Source: Chitinophagaceae bacterium UBA4411 (lineage in GTDB: Bacteria > Bacteroidota > Bacteroidia > Chitinophagales > Chitinophagaceae). Taken from it: a stretch of 64,000 nt of DNA. The position numbers and the translations under genes are program-made. The number at the start of each line of letters is the position of its first letter. Within the stretch, counting starts at the first letter, position 1. A model generated the notes under the pieces. It searched no databases and was not told the DNA's origin. It worked only from the letters and a program-made list of their open reading frames with translations. The stretch is from assembly GCA_002400415.1 (NCBI GenBank), contig DGQP01000009.1, forward strand, positions 124,001-188,000, in the 5' to 3' direction. Shown here one piece after another: positions 18,092 through 26,283 of this stretch.

Positions 18092-18916
18092 TTACTTACG
18101 TATATCTTTCTTGCTCTTTGAAGGCGGCAAAAAATTTTCATTGGTAATCACTTTTTTCCCGGTCTTTTGCTCTAAAGCCAGTCTTGCATCCTTAGCAATT
18201 TTTCCACCTTTTTTTCCGGCTATAGCATTTTGTTTTACACCTTTCGCCATTTCAGTCTCAGCAATCTGACGTGTTGAAAGCTCTGCTAAGGCTGTAAAAA
18301 TTAACTCTGCCTCACTCATATGGTCTCTGAGGTTTTGAGATTTCAACCCTTTCAAATCCTTGTGTTTCTTCACTGTTAAGCCTGTCTATTCCTGGTGGAT
18401 GATATTGGTTAAAAAAGCAAATTCGTCTGATTTTTGTACACCACTTTCTTTCCAGTAATCCGTCAATTTGTTTCGGGTTTCCTGCCCGGTCATCCGCTGC
18501 TGAATCCATTTTTCACTTCTGCCCGATTTCTGCCAGTTTTCTCTTGCCCTGTCTAAACTCATTTCAGGATCCTGTATTTCCTGCATTCGTTCATAGCCCA
18601 CTTTTGCCAGCCATCGCTTAAAAGGCTCTGCTTTTGAGGAGGGGATGGACTGGATGATTCTATAAATATCTCTTATAGTTCCGGCCAGTGTTTTTCTTTT
18701 TTTACCATTGGTAAGCATTTCTACCCGGGGACAATTTGTCCCCAGGTAGTTTCCCAGTTCTGAATCCCGTTTCCTCAACTTTTTTAAATAATCAGTTGGA
18801 TTTACGGAATCAGTGAGCGCCTCAACAATATCAACTACGGAAAAATACCATTGTTCCTCCTCTTCGTTCCAGAAAGAGCGGATTTGCTTTTGCTCAAATA
18901 ACTTAATGCTGCTCAT
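18092..18916 (-). pseudogene. Bro-N/phage antirepressor-like gene interrupted by an amber codon
   Basis: Codons 1-176 (18386-18916) encode a Bro-N domain (FWNEEEEQWYFSVVDIVEAL, then IQSIPSSKAEPFKRWLAKVG) and most of the following region. The frame then meets TAG at 18386-18388 and continues without any shift as TGLTVKKHKDLKGLKSQNLRDH to 18092. As I recall the family, this junction normally reads a Trp (TGG) followed by SGKTVKEYK, so a single TGG-to-TAG change would explain it. The rejoined protein would be about 274 residues, near the family's usual size. The second half could also start at GTG 18373. Bro-N proteins are common in phage and accessory DNA. Confidence 0.8.
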
Positions 18917-19086
18917 AACAATGATTTTTACTCGATTATTTCATAGCTTACTTTTTGCAAATTACCTAATTGAACTATCACAGACGGGGTTCAATTTTAA
19001 AATAAGGGTTCATCAAAACCACCCTTCCGGCAATTTTTACTTATTTTCTTATTGCCGCTGGCGGTTAATAGCCGTGCACAGGTGAA
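18917..19086. other. Intergenic stretch with no recognised gene
   Basis: A+T-rich spacer upstream of the Bro-N start. Together with the 62-bp repeat that follows and the RDD leader it makes a 325-base gap. I see no ORF, RNA or terminator in it apart from the likely Bro-N promoter region. Confidence 0.4.
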
Positions 19087-19148
19087 CCCGCAACAGCTCA
19101 GCTATATGCAATTCAAACATAAACTATTCGTTTTAAAGGTTAATAAAA
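19087..19148. repeat. 62-bp direct repeat, copy 2
   Basis: Second copy of 17498-17559 (three substitutions). On the - strand it would encode the start of the XRE protein (MFELHIAELLR), but the frame then runs into unrelated sequence, so it is a truncated duplicate. To its right is the leader of the RDD gene. Confidence 0.9.
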
Positions 19149-19241
19149 CTGTCAGGCTATTCACCTGCATATCAAACCCGTTCCCTCTCATTTTTTTCAT
19201 CCCCTTTCTTCCCTTACTTTACAACACAGAAAACAAAAACT

Positions 19242-19724
19242 ATGGAAGACAACCAGCAGCAACAGGAGCCCGGTCTCTTTGACGATCATTACAACCAGCT
19301 GCAGCAGGCCGGTTCCGGTAAGCGCTTTGCCAACTACCTCATCGATGTCATCAGCTTTTATGTATTCATGTATTTCTTCAGCTACCTGCTGGTGGAAATA
19401 AGTTACGATCTGGCCCTGCTCATCTATGGAGATGGTGAGGGGTTTAACCTGGCGGGCCAGCTCATCATTCTTTTATTCTACGGGATGTACATGGGACTGA
19501 TCGAAGCCATCTTCGGGGGCAGATCGCTGGGCAAACTGATAACAGGTACTATTGCTGTCAACATGGATGGCAGCCGCATCAGCGGCGCCACCGCCCTCAC
19601 CCGTGGCCTGTGCCGGGCCGTTCCCTTCAATGCGCTCAGTGCGCTGGGTACCCCCTGCTATCCCTGGCACGACCGCTGGACCAGGACATGGGTGGTGGAA
19701 TACAAAGACCTGAAACAGGAGTAA
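19242..19724 (+). CDS. RDD family membrane protein
   Basis: A 160-residue protein with a polar N-terminus, the conserved Arg and Asp of the family in GKRFANYLIDV (first helix), hydrophobic segments near 33-55 and 66-90, SLGKLITG, and a final ALTRGLCRAVPFN/PWHDRWTRTWV region with the third conserved acidic residue. RDD proteins are small membrane proteins with suggested transport roles; no substrate is indicated. It is monocistronic, immediately right of the duplicated 62-bp repeat. Confidence 0.9.
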   Translation: MEDNQQQQEPGLFDDHYNQLQQAGSGKRFANYLIDVISFYVFMYFFSYLLVEISYDLALLIYGDGEGFNLAGQLIILLFYGMYMGLIEAIFGGRSLGKLITGTIAVNMDGSRISGATALTRGLCRAVPFNALSALGTPCYPWHDRWTRTWVVEYKDLKQE

Positions 19725-19761
19725 GCGCTAAGCCTCTTTTTGCTGCTGCTTCCTCCGGGTA

Positions 19762-20079
19762 TTGTTTGAAACCCGGGGGGTATCTACTTTTGCAGGATCA
19801 ATCACATTAAATCGTAACACAACAGGGAAACGGAAACGTAAAAAACTGGAACAATCGGGGCTGCTTGCCGTTCAGTTGCTCAGGAAAAAAAACCTGGAGC
19901 AGGGACATCGCTTCATGATTAACAGGGCAGAATTACCAGCCGGTCAGTGTTACCTGGAGTTTCCAAATGGTGTCATCCAATTGGTGGCCATCAACCGCAA
20001 TAAAAAAGATTTTGAAAAAGTAAGAGATCTGACTATTGAAGAACAGAATTCAATAAAAAAACAACTTCAGCTTACCTGA
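19762..20079 (+). CDS. Antitoxin-like small protein upstream of a zeta-toxin remnant
   Basis: The open frame is 105 codons from TTG 19762, but alignment with the 83-residue paralog at 16817 suggests that translation starts near 19820, ahead of KRKKLEQSGLLAVQ. It shares GHRFMINRAELP, CYLEFPNG, DFEKV and a closing LTIEEQNSIKKQL pattern with the paralog. Its stop is 6 bases ahead of an ATG opening the zeta-toxin-like remnant, which supports an antitoxin/toxin operon. No ATG exists in the likely start region, so an alternative start codon is required. Confidence 0.6.
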   Translation: MFETRGVSTFAGSITLNRNTTGKRKRKKLEQSGLLAVQLLRKKNLEQGHRFMINRAELPAGQCYLEFPNGVIQLVAINRNKKDFEKVRDLTIEEQNSIKKQLQLT

Positions 20080-20085
20080 ACCTGA

Positions 20086-20160
20086 ATGCCAGATCTATTC
20101 ATACTTACTGGTTCCAACGGAGCAGGAAAATGGCAGGGTTGCCAACCTTACAAAGGTTAG
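20086..20160 (+). pseudogene. Zeta-toxin-like gene remnant truncated after Walker A
   Basis: ATG at 20086 reads MPDLFILTGSNGAGK, the typical N-terminal strand and P-loop of zeta toxins, which phosphorylate peptidoglycan precursors. The match stops right after the Walker A lysine. The next base enters a long inverted repeat (20134-20168), and the frame closes at 20158-20160. At only 24 codons it cannot be an active toxin. The family call rests on 15 residues and on the antitoxin-like gene 6 bases upstream. Confidence 0.6.
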
Positions 20161-20168
20161 CAACCCTG
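20134..20168. repeat. 16-bp inverted repeat (REP-like hairpin)
   Basis: Arms 20134-20149 and 20153-20168 pair over 16 bases with one mismatch around a 3-base loop. There is no T-run, so it is not a good terminator. It begins exactly where the zeta-toxin homology ends, as expected for an inserted palindromic element. Confidence 0.7.
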
Positions 20169-20197
20169 GTTTTGACAAGTTCCCTACCTTCAACCGC

Positions 20198-21280
20198 ATG
20201 AAATCCTTTGCGATCGCTATTATTATGTTTTGCTGTCTTCATTTATCAGGACAGGATAACAGCAGGTATAAAATAATTGCTTACTATACCGGCAACGGGG
20301 AAATGATCCGGCAATATCCCGTGGACAAACTCACCCATATCATCTACAGTTTCTTAAAACTGCAAAACGATACACTCACTTTTCATAATGAAGCGCAGCG
20401 GCAATCACTGGAGCAATTAGTGGCATTGAAAAAAGAACACCCGCAGCTGAAAATCATGGTCTCCATTGGCGGCTGGGGTGGTTGCGCTCCCTGTTCGGAA
20501 TTATTCAGCTCCGCGGAGCACCGTTCGGTCTTTGCAAAAACAACAATGGCTTTACTCAAGCAATACCATATTGACGGGTTAGACCTTGACTGGGAATACC
20601 CGGCCATAGAAGGCTATCCGGGTCATGTGTATGCAGCAAAAGACAAAACGAACTTCACCTTGCTCGTAAAAGAACTGCGAAAAGAAATGGGCCCTCATTA
20701 CATCCTCAGTTTTGCAGCCGGTGGCTTTGTCAACTACCTGGAACAATCCATTGAATGGGAAGAAGTGATGCCACAGGTGGACTTTGTGAACCTGATGACC
20801 TATGACCTCGTGGGTGGCTACAGTACGGTAACCGGGCATCACACACCGCTGGCTGATTACCGCCCCGGGCAGGAATCAGCCGGCAAAGCGGTGAACTGGT
20901 TATTGGCTAAAAAAATACCTGCCCGCCAGCTCATCATTGGCGCTGCTTACTATGCAAGGATTTGGGAAAAGGTGGAAGCGGTCAACCATGGTTTATACCA
21001 GGGCGGGCAATTCAAACAGGGAGTATCATATAAAAACTTCCCAGCATTCTTCAGCGACAGTTCGGGCTACACCTATTACTGGGATCAAAAAGCCAAAGCT
21101 CCTTACCGGTATAACGAAAGCAAAAAACTCTTCGCCACATTTGATAACCCGCGGTCCGTCCGGGAAAAAGCAAAATTTATCCGTCGCAAAAGGCTTGGCG
21201 GTATTATGTTCTGGGAATTAAATGACGACCGGCCGGCAGGGGGCCTGACTAATGTACTGTACAAAGCACTCAATAACTGA
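20198..21280 (+). CDS. GH18 chitinase-family glycoside hydrolase, secreted
   Basis: A 360-residue protein with a signal peptide (about 1-18, cleaved near LSGQ|DN) and one GH18 barrel: YYTGNG strand 1, KIMVSIGGWGG (the SxGG motif) and the active-site DGLDLDWEYP with acid E133. Then come NLMTYDL and a closing GGIMFWELNDD. By family it hydrolyses chitin or related N-acetylglucosamine polymers by substrate-assisted catalysis. No carbohydrate-binding module or T9SS tail is present, so it is probably periplasmic or lipid-independent secreted. Monocistronic. Confidence 0.93.
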   Translation: MKSFAIAIIMFCCLHLSGQDNSRYKIIAYYTGNGEMIRQYPVDKLTHIIYSFLKLQNDTLTFHNEAQRQSLEQLVALKKEHPQLKIMVSIGGWGGCAPCSELFSSAEHRSVFAKTTMALLKQYHIDGLDLDWEYPAIEGYPGHVYAAKDKTNFTLLVKELRKEMGPHYILSFAAGGFVNYLEQSIEWEEVMPQVDFVNLMTYDLVGGYSTVTGHHTPLADYRPGQESAGKAVNWLLAKKIPARQLIIGAAYYARIWEKVEAVNHGLYQGGQFKQGVSYKNFPAFFSDSSGYTYYWDQKAKAPYRYNESKKLFATFDNPRSVREKAKFIRRKRLGGIMFWELNDDRPAGGLTNVLYKALNN

Positions 21281-21356
21281 AACCAACCCGGCCCTGCGTT
21301 GCGGTGATTAACTACTCAGGCTCAATTCCCCTGTCAATCTGGCAAATTTCCTCCTG

Positions 21357-21373
21357 TTGGAACAGCTGTTGCT
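21357..21373 (+). promoter_or_regulatory. Sigma-54-like promoter of htpG
   Basis: TTGGAACAGCTGTTGCT has the GG-N10-GC spacing and the TTGG...TTGCT ends of the -24/-12 sigma-54 consensus. It would start RNA near 21384, 40 bases before the htpG ATG. TGTCAATCTGGCA (21332-21344) lies just upstream. No activator site was identified. Confidence 0.4.
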
Positions 21374-21422
21374 ATCTTGCAATCCGCAACAAATCATTTG
21401 ACCGCCTAATTAATCAATCATC

Positions 21423-23309
21423 ATGGTACAAGAGAAAGGAACCATTTCCATCAATACCGAGAACATCTTCCCGATCATCAAGAAATTTTTATACTCCGAT
21501 CATGAAATCTTCCTGCGGGAACTGGTCAGCAATGCCGTGGATGCCAGCCAGAAAATGAAACGGCTGGCCACACTGGGCCACTACAGCAGGGACCTCGGTG
21601 AACTGAAAGTGAAAGTGGCGGTGGATGCCGCTGCCAAAACCCTGACCATCTCTGATAATGGTATCGGGATGACAGCCGAAGAAATCAAAAAATACATCAA
21701 CCAGGTGGCGTTCTCCGGTGCCACAGAATTCATGGAAAAATTCAAGGAGGCCAAAGATGCTAACGAAATCATCGGCCGTTTTGGTTTGGGTTTCTATTCA
21801 GCCTTCATGGTGGCCGAAAAAGTGGAGATACAAACCCTTTCTTACCAGGACGGCGCCGAACCGGCCCGCTGGACCTGCGATGGCAGCACCTCCTTTGAAA
21901 TTACCGGAGGCAGCCGGACAGAAAGGGGAACCGATGTGATCCTGTACCTGAATGCCGACTCCGAAGAATTTTTAGAAGAACACCGCATCAGCGATATCCT
22001 GAACAAGTATGCGAAATTTTTACCGGTGCCGGTACAATTTGGTACCAAAACAGAACGGGTGCCGGATGGTGAGGATGAAGAAGGCAAACCGAAATACGAT
22101 TCGGTGGAAGTGGACAATATCATCAACAACACAAACCCGATCTGGACCAAGGCGCCTTCTGAATTAAAAGATGAAGACTACCTGAACTTTTACCGGGAAC
22201 TCTATCCTTTCTCCGATGAACCTTTGTTCTGGATCCACCTGAACGTGGACTACCCCTTCAACCTGACGGGTGTCCTGTATTTCCCCAAACTGAAAAACGA
22301 TTTTGAAGTACAAAAAAACAAGATCAAACTATTCAGCCGTCAGGTATTCATCACTGATGAAGTAAAAGATATTGTGCCGGAATTTTTATTGCTCCTGCAT
22401 GGCGTGATTGATTCACCGGATATCCCGCTGAACGTAAGCCGTTCCTTCCTGCAGGCCGACAGCAATGTGAAAAAGATCAACAGTTATATCTCCCGGAAAG
22501 TAGCGGATAAACTGAGTGAGCTCTTTAAAAAAGACCGCAAAGCCTACGAAGAAAAATGGGGTGATATCGGCATTTTTGTAAAATACGGGGCCATCTCTGA
22601 TGAAAAATTCTATGAGAAGGCCAAAGAGTTTTTATTGTTAGAAAACACGGCTAACGAAAAATACACCCTGGAAGAATACAGCATCAGGACCAAAGATTTT
22701 CAAACAGACAAAGATGGCCGGTTAGTCTATCTCTACACAGCGGATGCAGAAAGACAGGACAGTTATATCCAGGCGGCAAAGAAAAAAGATTATGATGTGC
22801 TGCTGATGAACAGCCCGATCGATACACATTTCATTCAGCACTTAGAAACAAAGCTGGAAAAAACATCCCTGAAAAGAGTGGATGCAGATGTGATCGACAA
22901 ACTGATTGTGAAAGAAGAGGAGGCGAAACACAGCCTTACTGAAGAAGAAACCACGAAATTGAAAGCCATTTTTGACAAAGCGATTAATAACCCGGCTATG
23001 AAAGTGGAAGTGGAAAGCCTGCCTGCTGATGCAATGCCGGTGACTATTACAATGGAAGAATGGATGCGCCGGATGAAGGATATGAGCAGGATGGGAGGCG
23101 GTATGAATTTTTACGGGGCAATGCCCGATAACTATAAAGTGGCGGTGAATGCGAACCACAAAATCGTAAGCAAAATACTGGCCGCTGATGAAGTACAGCA
23201 AACGGCACTGGCAAAACAAAGTTTTGACCTGGCCATGCTGGCGCAGGGGTTACTAAAAGGTGCAGACCTGACAGCTTTTGTGCAGCGGAGCGTGGAAGTG
23301 ATGGGATAG
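21423..23309 (+). CDS. htpG: Molecular chaperone HtpG (Hsp90)
   Basis: A 628-residue protein, full length for the family. The N-terminal GHKL ATPase has FLRELVSNAVDA (N box), SDNGIGM (G1), and GRFGLGFYSAFMVA (G2/lid). The middle domain has LYFPKLKNDFEVQKNKIKL and LNVSRSFLQAD (catalytic-loop Arg). The C-terminal dimerisation domain closes the protein. It is cytoplasmic and remodels client proteins under stress. Start ATG at 21423 lacks a Shine-Dalgarno, normal for Bacteroidota. Confidence 0.97.
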   Translation: MVQEKGTISINTENIFPIIKKFLYSDHEIFLRELVSNAVDASQKMKRLATLGHYSRDLGELKVKVAVDAAAKTLTISDNGIGMTAEEIKKYINQVAFSGATEFMEKFKEAKDANEIIGRFGLGFYSAFMVAEKVEIQTLSYQDGAEPARWTCDGSTSFEITGGSRTERGTDVILYLNADSEEFLEEHRISDILNKYAKFLPVPVQFGTKTERVPDGEDEEGKPKYDSVEVDNIINNTNPIWTKAPSELKDEDYLNFYRELYPFSDEPLFWIHLNVDYPFNLTGVLYFPKLKNDFEVQKNKIKLFSRQVFITDEVKDIVPEFLLLLHGVIDSPDIPLNVSRSFLQADSNVKKINSYISRKVADKLSELFKKDRKAYEEKWGDIGIFVKYGAISDEKFYEKAKEFLLLENTANEKYTLEEYSIRTKDFQTDKDGRLVYLYTADAERQDSYIQAAKKKDYDVLLMNSPIDTHFIQHLETKLEKTSLKRVDADVIDKLIVKEEEAKHSLTEEETTKLKAIFDKAINNPAMKVEVESLPADAMPVTITMEEWMRRMKDMSRMGGGMNFYGAMPDNYKVAVNANHKIVSKILAADEVQQTALAKQSFDLAMLAQGLLKGADLTAFVQRSVEVMG

Positions 23310-23315
23310 GTACTT

Positions 23316-23437
23316 TACCACAGATTACACAGATGTATACGGATCTTTGATACTCTTTTCGGCAAAAATGCTAAAGTCAAAAAGGGATACTGTAGTTTTT
23401 AGAATCTAATTTGTGTTCATTCGTGTAATCCGTGGCA
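23316..23437. repeat. Short inverted-repeat element in htpG/peroxidase gap
   Basis: A 15-base end (23316-23330) is matched inverted at 23423-23437 (13 of 15 bases), enclosing about 90 bases with no gene. This looks like a small palindromic intergenic repeat or MITE remnant. It is followed by a CCTGCCGGCAGG palindrome (about 23447-23458). Confidence 0.45.
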
Positions 23438-23480
23438 ACAAAAAAACCTGCCGGCAGGCAGATCTGACTTTGTGGCTAAC

Positions 23481-24647
23481 TTATTTGAATGGGTTGCTGA
23501 ATTTTTCATCTGTACTAAGTGCCGTATCAGTGAGTGTTTTTAAGAAAGCCACCAATGCTGCTTTCTCTGCTGCAGTCAGGTTTAATCGTTTGGGCGTACC
23601 GTCAGGGTTGCGGAGTTGCGGTGCCAAGTTGGGATGGGGTTTTACTCCGGAATTATAATGTTCCACCACTTCTTCCAGGGTTTTAAAACGTCCGTCATGC
23701 ATATACGGCGCTGTGAGTGCAATACTCTTTAAGCTATGCGATTTGAAATTACCCGCCCTGGCCGGGTTGTTGACCACTCCCCCAACACCTAAATCAACAG
23801 CGGGATTATCGAGACCATTATTACGATCACCGGGAGCGGTAAATGTTTCGGCGGTATGGCAGGTGGCACAGGCAGTGAGAGCTCCGAAGAATAATTGTTT
23901 GCCGAGGTTTTCTTCTGCGGTAAAATTGGGATAGGGTGTTTGTACCGGGTTTTGCGGCGGAATAATTTGTGAACGGCCTGCATCAAACCTGGAACGGTAT
24001 GAAACAATGGAACGGACAAATTGTGCCAGGGCAGCGGCAATCCTGTCGCTGCTGATTGCAGCAGTACCGAATGCTTTCTCAAATAAAACAGGATAGTGAG
24101 ATTTTGTTTTTAACCTGTTTACTAATGTATCAAGATTCATTCCCATCTCCGTATGGTCCTGTACAGGTGTTAATGTCTGTATCTCCAGCGTAGCGGCTCT
24201 TTCATCCCAGAAAAAACTACCATTGGCATAATACCGGGCGTTAATCAGCGACATGGAATTTCTGCCCGTCAGTCCACCGTTAAAGCCCCTGCTCAGCCGT
24301 GCCGTATCGGAAAAGCCCAATGCCTGTACATGACAGCTGGCACAGGCAATTGTATTATTAATGGAAAGCACTTTATCATAAAACAAGACACGGCCCAGCG
24401 TAGCACCCCAATCGGTTACCGGGTTGCCGGCCGGGTTATTATCCTGGTTGCTGACAACAGGTGCAGCAAAGAATGCGGGTAATGGCTGCACGGCATAACT
24501 GAATGCAGTTGCCGGAAGGTTCAGCCCGGCTAACGGATCAGCCGGTACCGGTGCGGCCGTATCATTCTTTGTACAGGAATTAAAACCCGTGGTACTTACC
24601 ACAACAAAAAATGCGGGGATAATCAGCAACATTCGCTTGCGGGACAT
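23481..24647 (-). CDS. Di-haem cytochrome c peroxidase (MauG/CcpA family) lipoprotein
   Basis: A 388-residue protein with a lipobox-like start (TTGFNSC) and two haem-binding motifs (CASCH near 100-104 and CATCH near 260-264). It also has the family signatures RNSMSLINARYY, FFWDERAATLE (with the acidic residues) and APYMHDGRFKTLEEVVEHYNSG (distal Met/His region). By family it reduces hydrogen peroxide in the periplasm with electrons from small cytochromes. It is the last gene of the ECF-sigma operon, 63 bases after the Spy/CnrX-like gene. Confidence 0.92.
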   Translation of the reverse strand: MSRKRMLLIIPAFFVVVSTTGFNSCTKNDTAAPVPADPLAGLNLPATAFSYAVQPLPAFFAAPVVSNQDNNPAGNPVTDWGATLGRVLFYDKVLSINNTIACASCHVQALGFSDTARLSRGFNGGLTGRNSMSLINARYYANGSFFWDERAATLEIQTLTPVQDHTEMGMNLDTLVNRLKTKSHYPVLFEKAFGTAAISSDRIAAALAQFVRSIVSYRSRFDAGRSQIIPPQNPVQTPYPNFTAEENLGKQLFFGALTACATCHTAETFTAPGDRNNGLDNPAVDLGVGGVVNNPARAGNFKSHSLKSIALTAPYMHDGRFKTLEEVVEHYNSGVKPHPNLAPQLRNPDGTPKRLNLTAAEKAALVAFLKTLTDTALSTDEKFSNPFK

Positions 24648-24710
24648 ATGGTGGTCGTTTTAGTGGTGATGCACAGAAGGCAGTTAAACGCTATGATTTA
24701 ATTTTTTTAT

Positions 24711-25220
24711 TTAGTCGGGTAAACCCGGGCCATCATGCGGTGGCCTTCCTCCTGCTGGCAATGGTACCGGCGGGGCGCCTGCATGACGTGCAATCTCATC
24801 AATGGTTTCATCAAATAATTTTTTCTGTTTTTCATCCCGGCAGATTTTTCGCAGCTGTGCAAAATGATCGAAGGCAGCGGCTTCAATACGGCTTCTTTGT
24901 TCCGCCATCAATGCTGCTACTGAGTCAGCCATTCTCTTATCCGGGTTATCGGTTTTTAAAAGACTAAAATAGCTGTCGTGTAAACGTTTGTCTTCTTCCA
25001 GTACTTTACGGATAATCGCACGATGTTGCTGCCGCAATTCTCTGAATTGCTCCTGCTGTTGCTGGTCCAACTGCAGTTGCTCCACGATAAAATCGGCGGC
25101 TCCGGCAGGCGGCCTTCCTCCTCCCGGTTTGTTCTGCGAAAAAAATAACCAGGTCAGTGTACCGAGATTCAGCAGCAGCAGCAAAATGATAGTGACCCAG
25201 AGAAAACGTTGTTTGTTCAT
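24711..25220 (-). CDS. Periplasmic Spy/CnrX-like sensor (heavy-metal or stress)
   Basis: A 169-residue protein with an N-terminal membrane segment (about 7-28), a long helical periplasmic domain (LQLDQQQQEQFRELRQQHRAIIRKVLEEDKRLHDSYFSLL) and a proline-rich tail. This is the pattern of the LTXXQ/Spy and CnrX family. CnrX-type proteins gate ECF sigma factors in response to metals. The two genes upstream supply a sigma factor and a small membrane protein, which supports that reading. The inducer is unknown. Confidence 0.72.
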   Translation of the reverse strand: MNKQRFLWVTIILLLLLNLGTLTWLFFSQNKPGGGRPPAGAADFIVEQLQLDQQQQEQFRELRQQHRAIIRKVLEEDKRLHDSYFSLLKTDNPDKRMADSVAALMAEQRSRIEAAAFDHFAQLRKICRDEKQKKLFDETIDEIARHAGAPPVPLPAGGRPPHDGPGLPD

Positions 25221-25222
25221 GG

Positions 25223-25531
25223 TTACTGTTTTGAAAGGTTAGCAGAATAGGGATCATCATTGCTCCAGCCATATTCGTTGATAACGGACTGTACACCGGA
25301 TGGTACAGCAGGCCGTTCTGCAATATTCTTACGCAACACGGCTATATTCATGGCTGCTAAAATGATCATGATGGCTGCTGCTGTCATCAGCCATTGCAGG
25401 GATAGTCTGCTGGCGGGTACCCGTTCCTGTAACCGGGCTTCTATGCGGGTGGCCATCCAGGGATTGGAAGTAACCGGTTGCACCGCCCCGGCTGACCGGA
25501 TGATATTATCAATCCATTTTTCTTTATTCAT
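25223..25531 (-). CDS. Small anti-sigma-like membrane protein
   Basis: A 102-residue protein with a cytoplasmic N-terminus (NPWMATRIEARLQERV), one membrane segment (about 45-62, WLMTAAAIMIILAAMNIAVL) and a short periplasmic tail. Such small proteins directly downstream of an ECF sigma gene (5-base gap) usually hold the sigma factor inactive. No zinc anti-sigma motif is present, so the call relies on context. It abuts the Spy/CnrX-like gene with a 2-base gap. Confidence 0.65.
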   Translation of the reverse strand: MNKEKWIDNIIRSAGAVQPVTSNPWMATRIEARLQERVPASRLSLQWLMTAAAIMIILAAMNIAVLRKNIAERPAVPSGVQSVINEYGWSNDDPYSANLSKQ

Positions 25532-25536
25532 ACATT

Positions 25537-26082
25537 TTATTTTTCTCCGGGATACATACCGGATAATATCTTTCTTAAATTTTGCCTGGCCCGGAATAAT
25601 AAGGATTCAACAGCCGGGACTGTAAGTGCCATGATCTCACTGATTTCCCGGTTGGTCCTGTTATCCAGTTCACTTAATATCCATGCCGTATGCTGTTTCC
25701 CCGGCAACTGTTTAAGGGCTTTAAACAGGAACACGGTTTGCTCACGGTTTTCACTCAGCACACCCGGATGTATAAAATCAGCCGGCTCTTCTTTTTCCCG
25801 CCCTGATGAAAACAAACGGGTGAACAGGTTTTTTCCCCGGCTGTTTTTCTTCCGGAGATGATCAATACACTTATTCAATGCAATGCGGTACAGCCAGGTG
25901 CTGACAGCAGCTTCACCCCGGAATGCTTCCGGTTTACGGAATACATCAATAAATACGTCCTGGGTTATTTCTTCGGCATCTTCCGGTTGCTGCACTTTAT
26001 TCAATACGAGGTTAAACACTCTGTCCTGGTGTTCAAGAATAAAAGCCCTGTAAGCCGTCGGATCGTCCCGGAATTGCAGCAT
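25537..26082 (-). CDS. ECF-type RNA polymerase sigma factor
   Basis: A 181-residue protein with region 2 (DRVFNLVLNKVQQPEDAEEITQDVFIDVF and STWLYRIALNKCIDHLRK) and region 4 (LPGKQHTAWILSELDNRTNREISEIM, then VESLLFRARQNLRKIL), the two-domain form of ECF sigmas. It heads a four-gene operon with an anti-sigma-like protein, a Spy/CnrX-like sensor and a di-haem peroxidase. This suggests an envelope response to metal or peroxide stress. Confidence 0.93.
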   Translation of the reverse strand: MLQFRDDPTAYRAFILEHQDRVFNLVLNKVQQPEDAEEITQDVFIDVFRKPEAFRGEAAVSTWLYRIALNKCIDHLRKKNSRGKNLFTRLFSSGREKEEPADFIHPGVLSENREQTVFLFKALKQLPGKQHTAWILSELDNRTNREISEIMALTVPAVESLLFRARQNLRKILSGMYPGEK

Positions 26083-26283
26083 TAACCTTTGTATGGTTCA
26101 GTGATCATCAAATATAGAAGCCTTTCTCCTGTTTAGTCGGAACCCCTTTTAAAACCATGCGGCCGGGGATTGTTTTTTTTAACCCCGGATTACAACCGGG
26201 GCCGTTTAATTTTCACGTCATTGCGGGATAACCCTATTCATTTTCCCGGTTGATATTTGAGGTTCATCATTCAGACCTTATAT

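Noticed and set aside
18371..18388. Frameshift in the Bro-N gene
   Set aside because: Codon positions show that both halves are in the same frame (15 bases apart), so the defect is a stop codon and not a shift.
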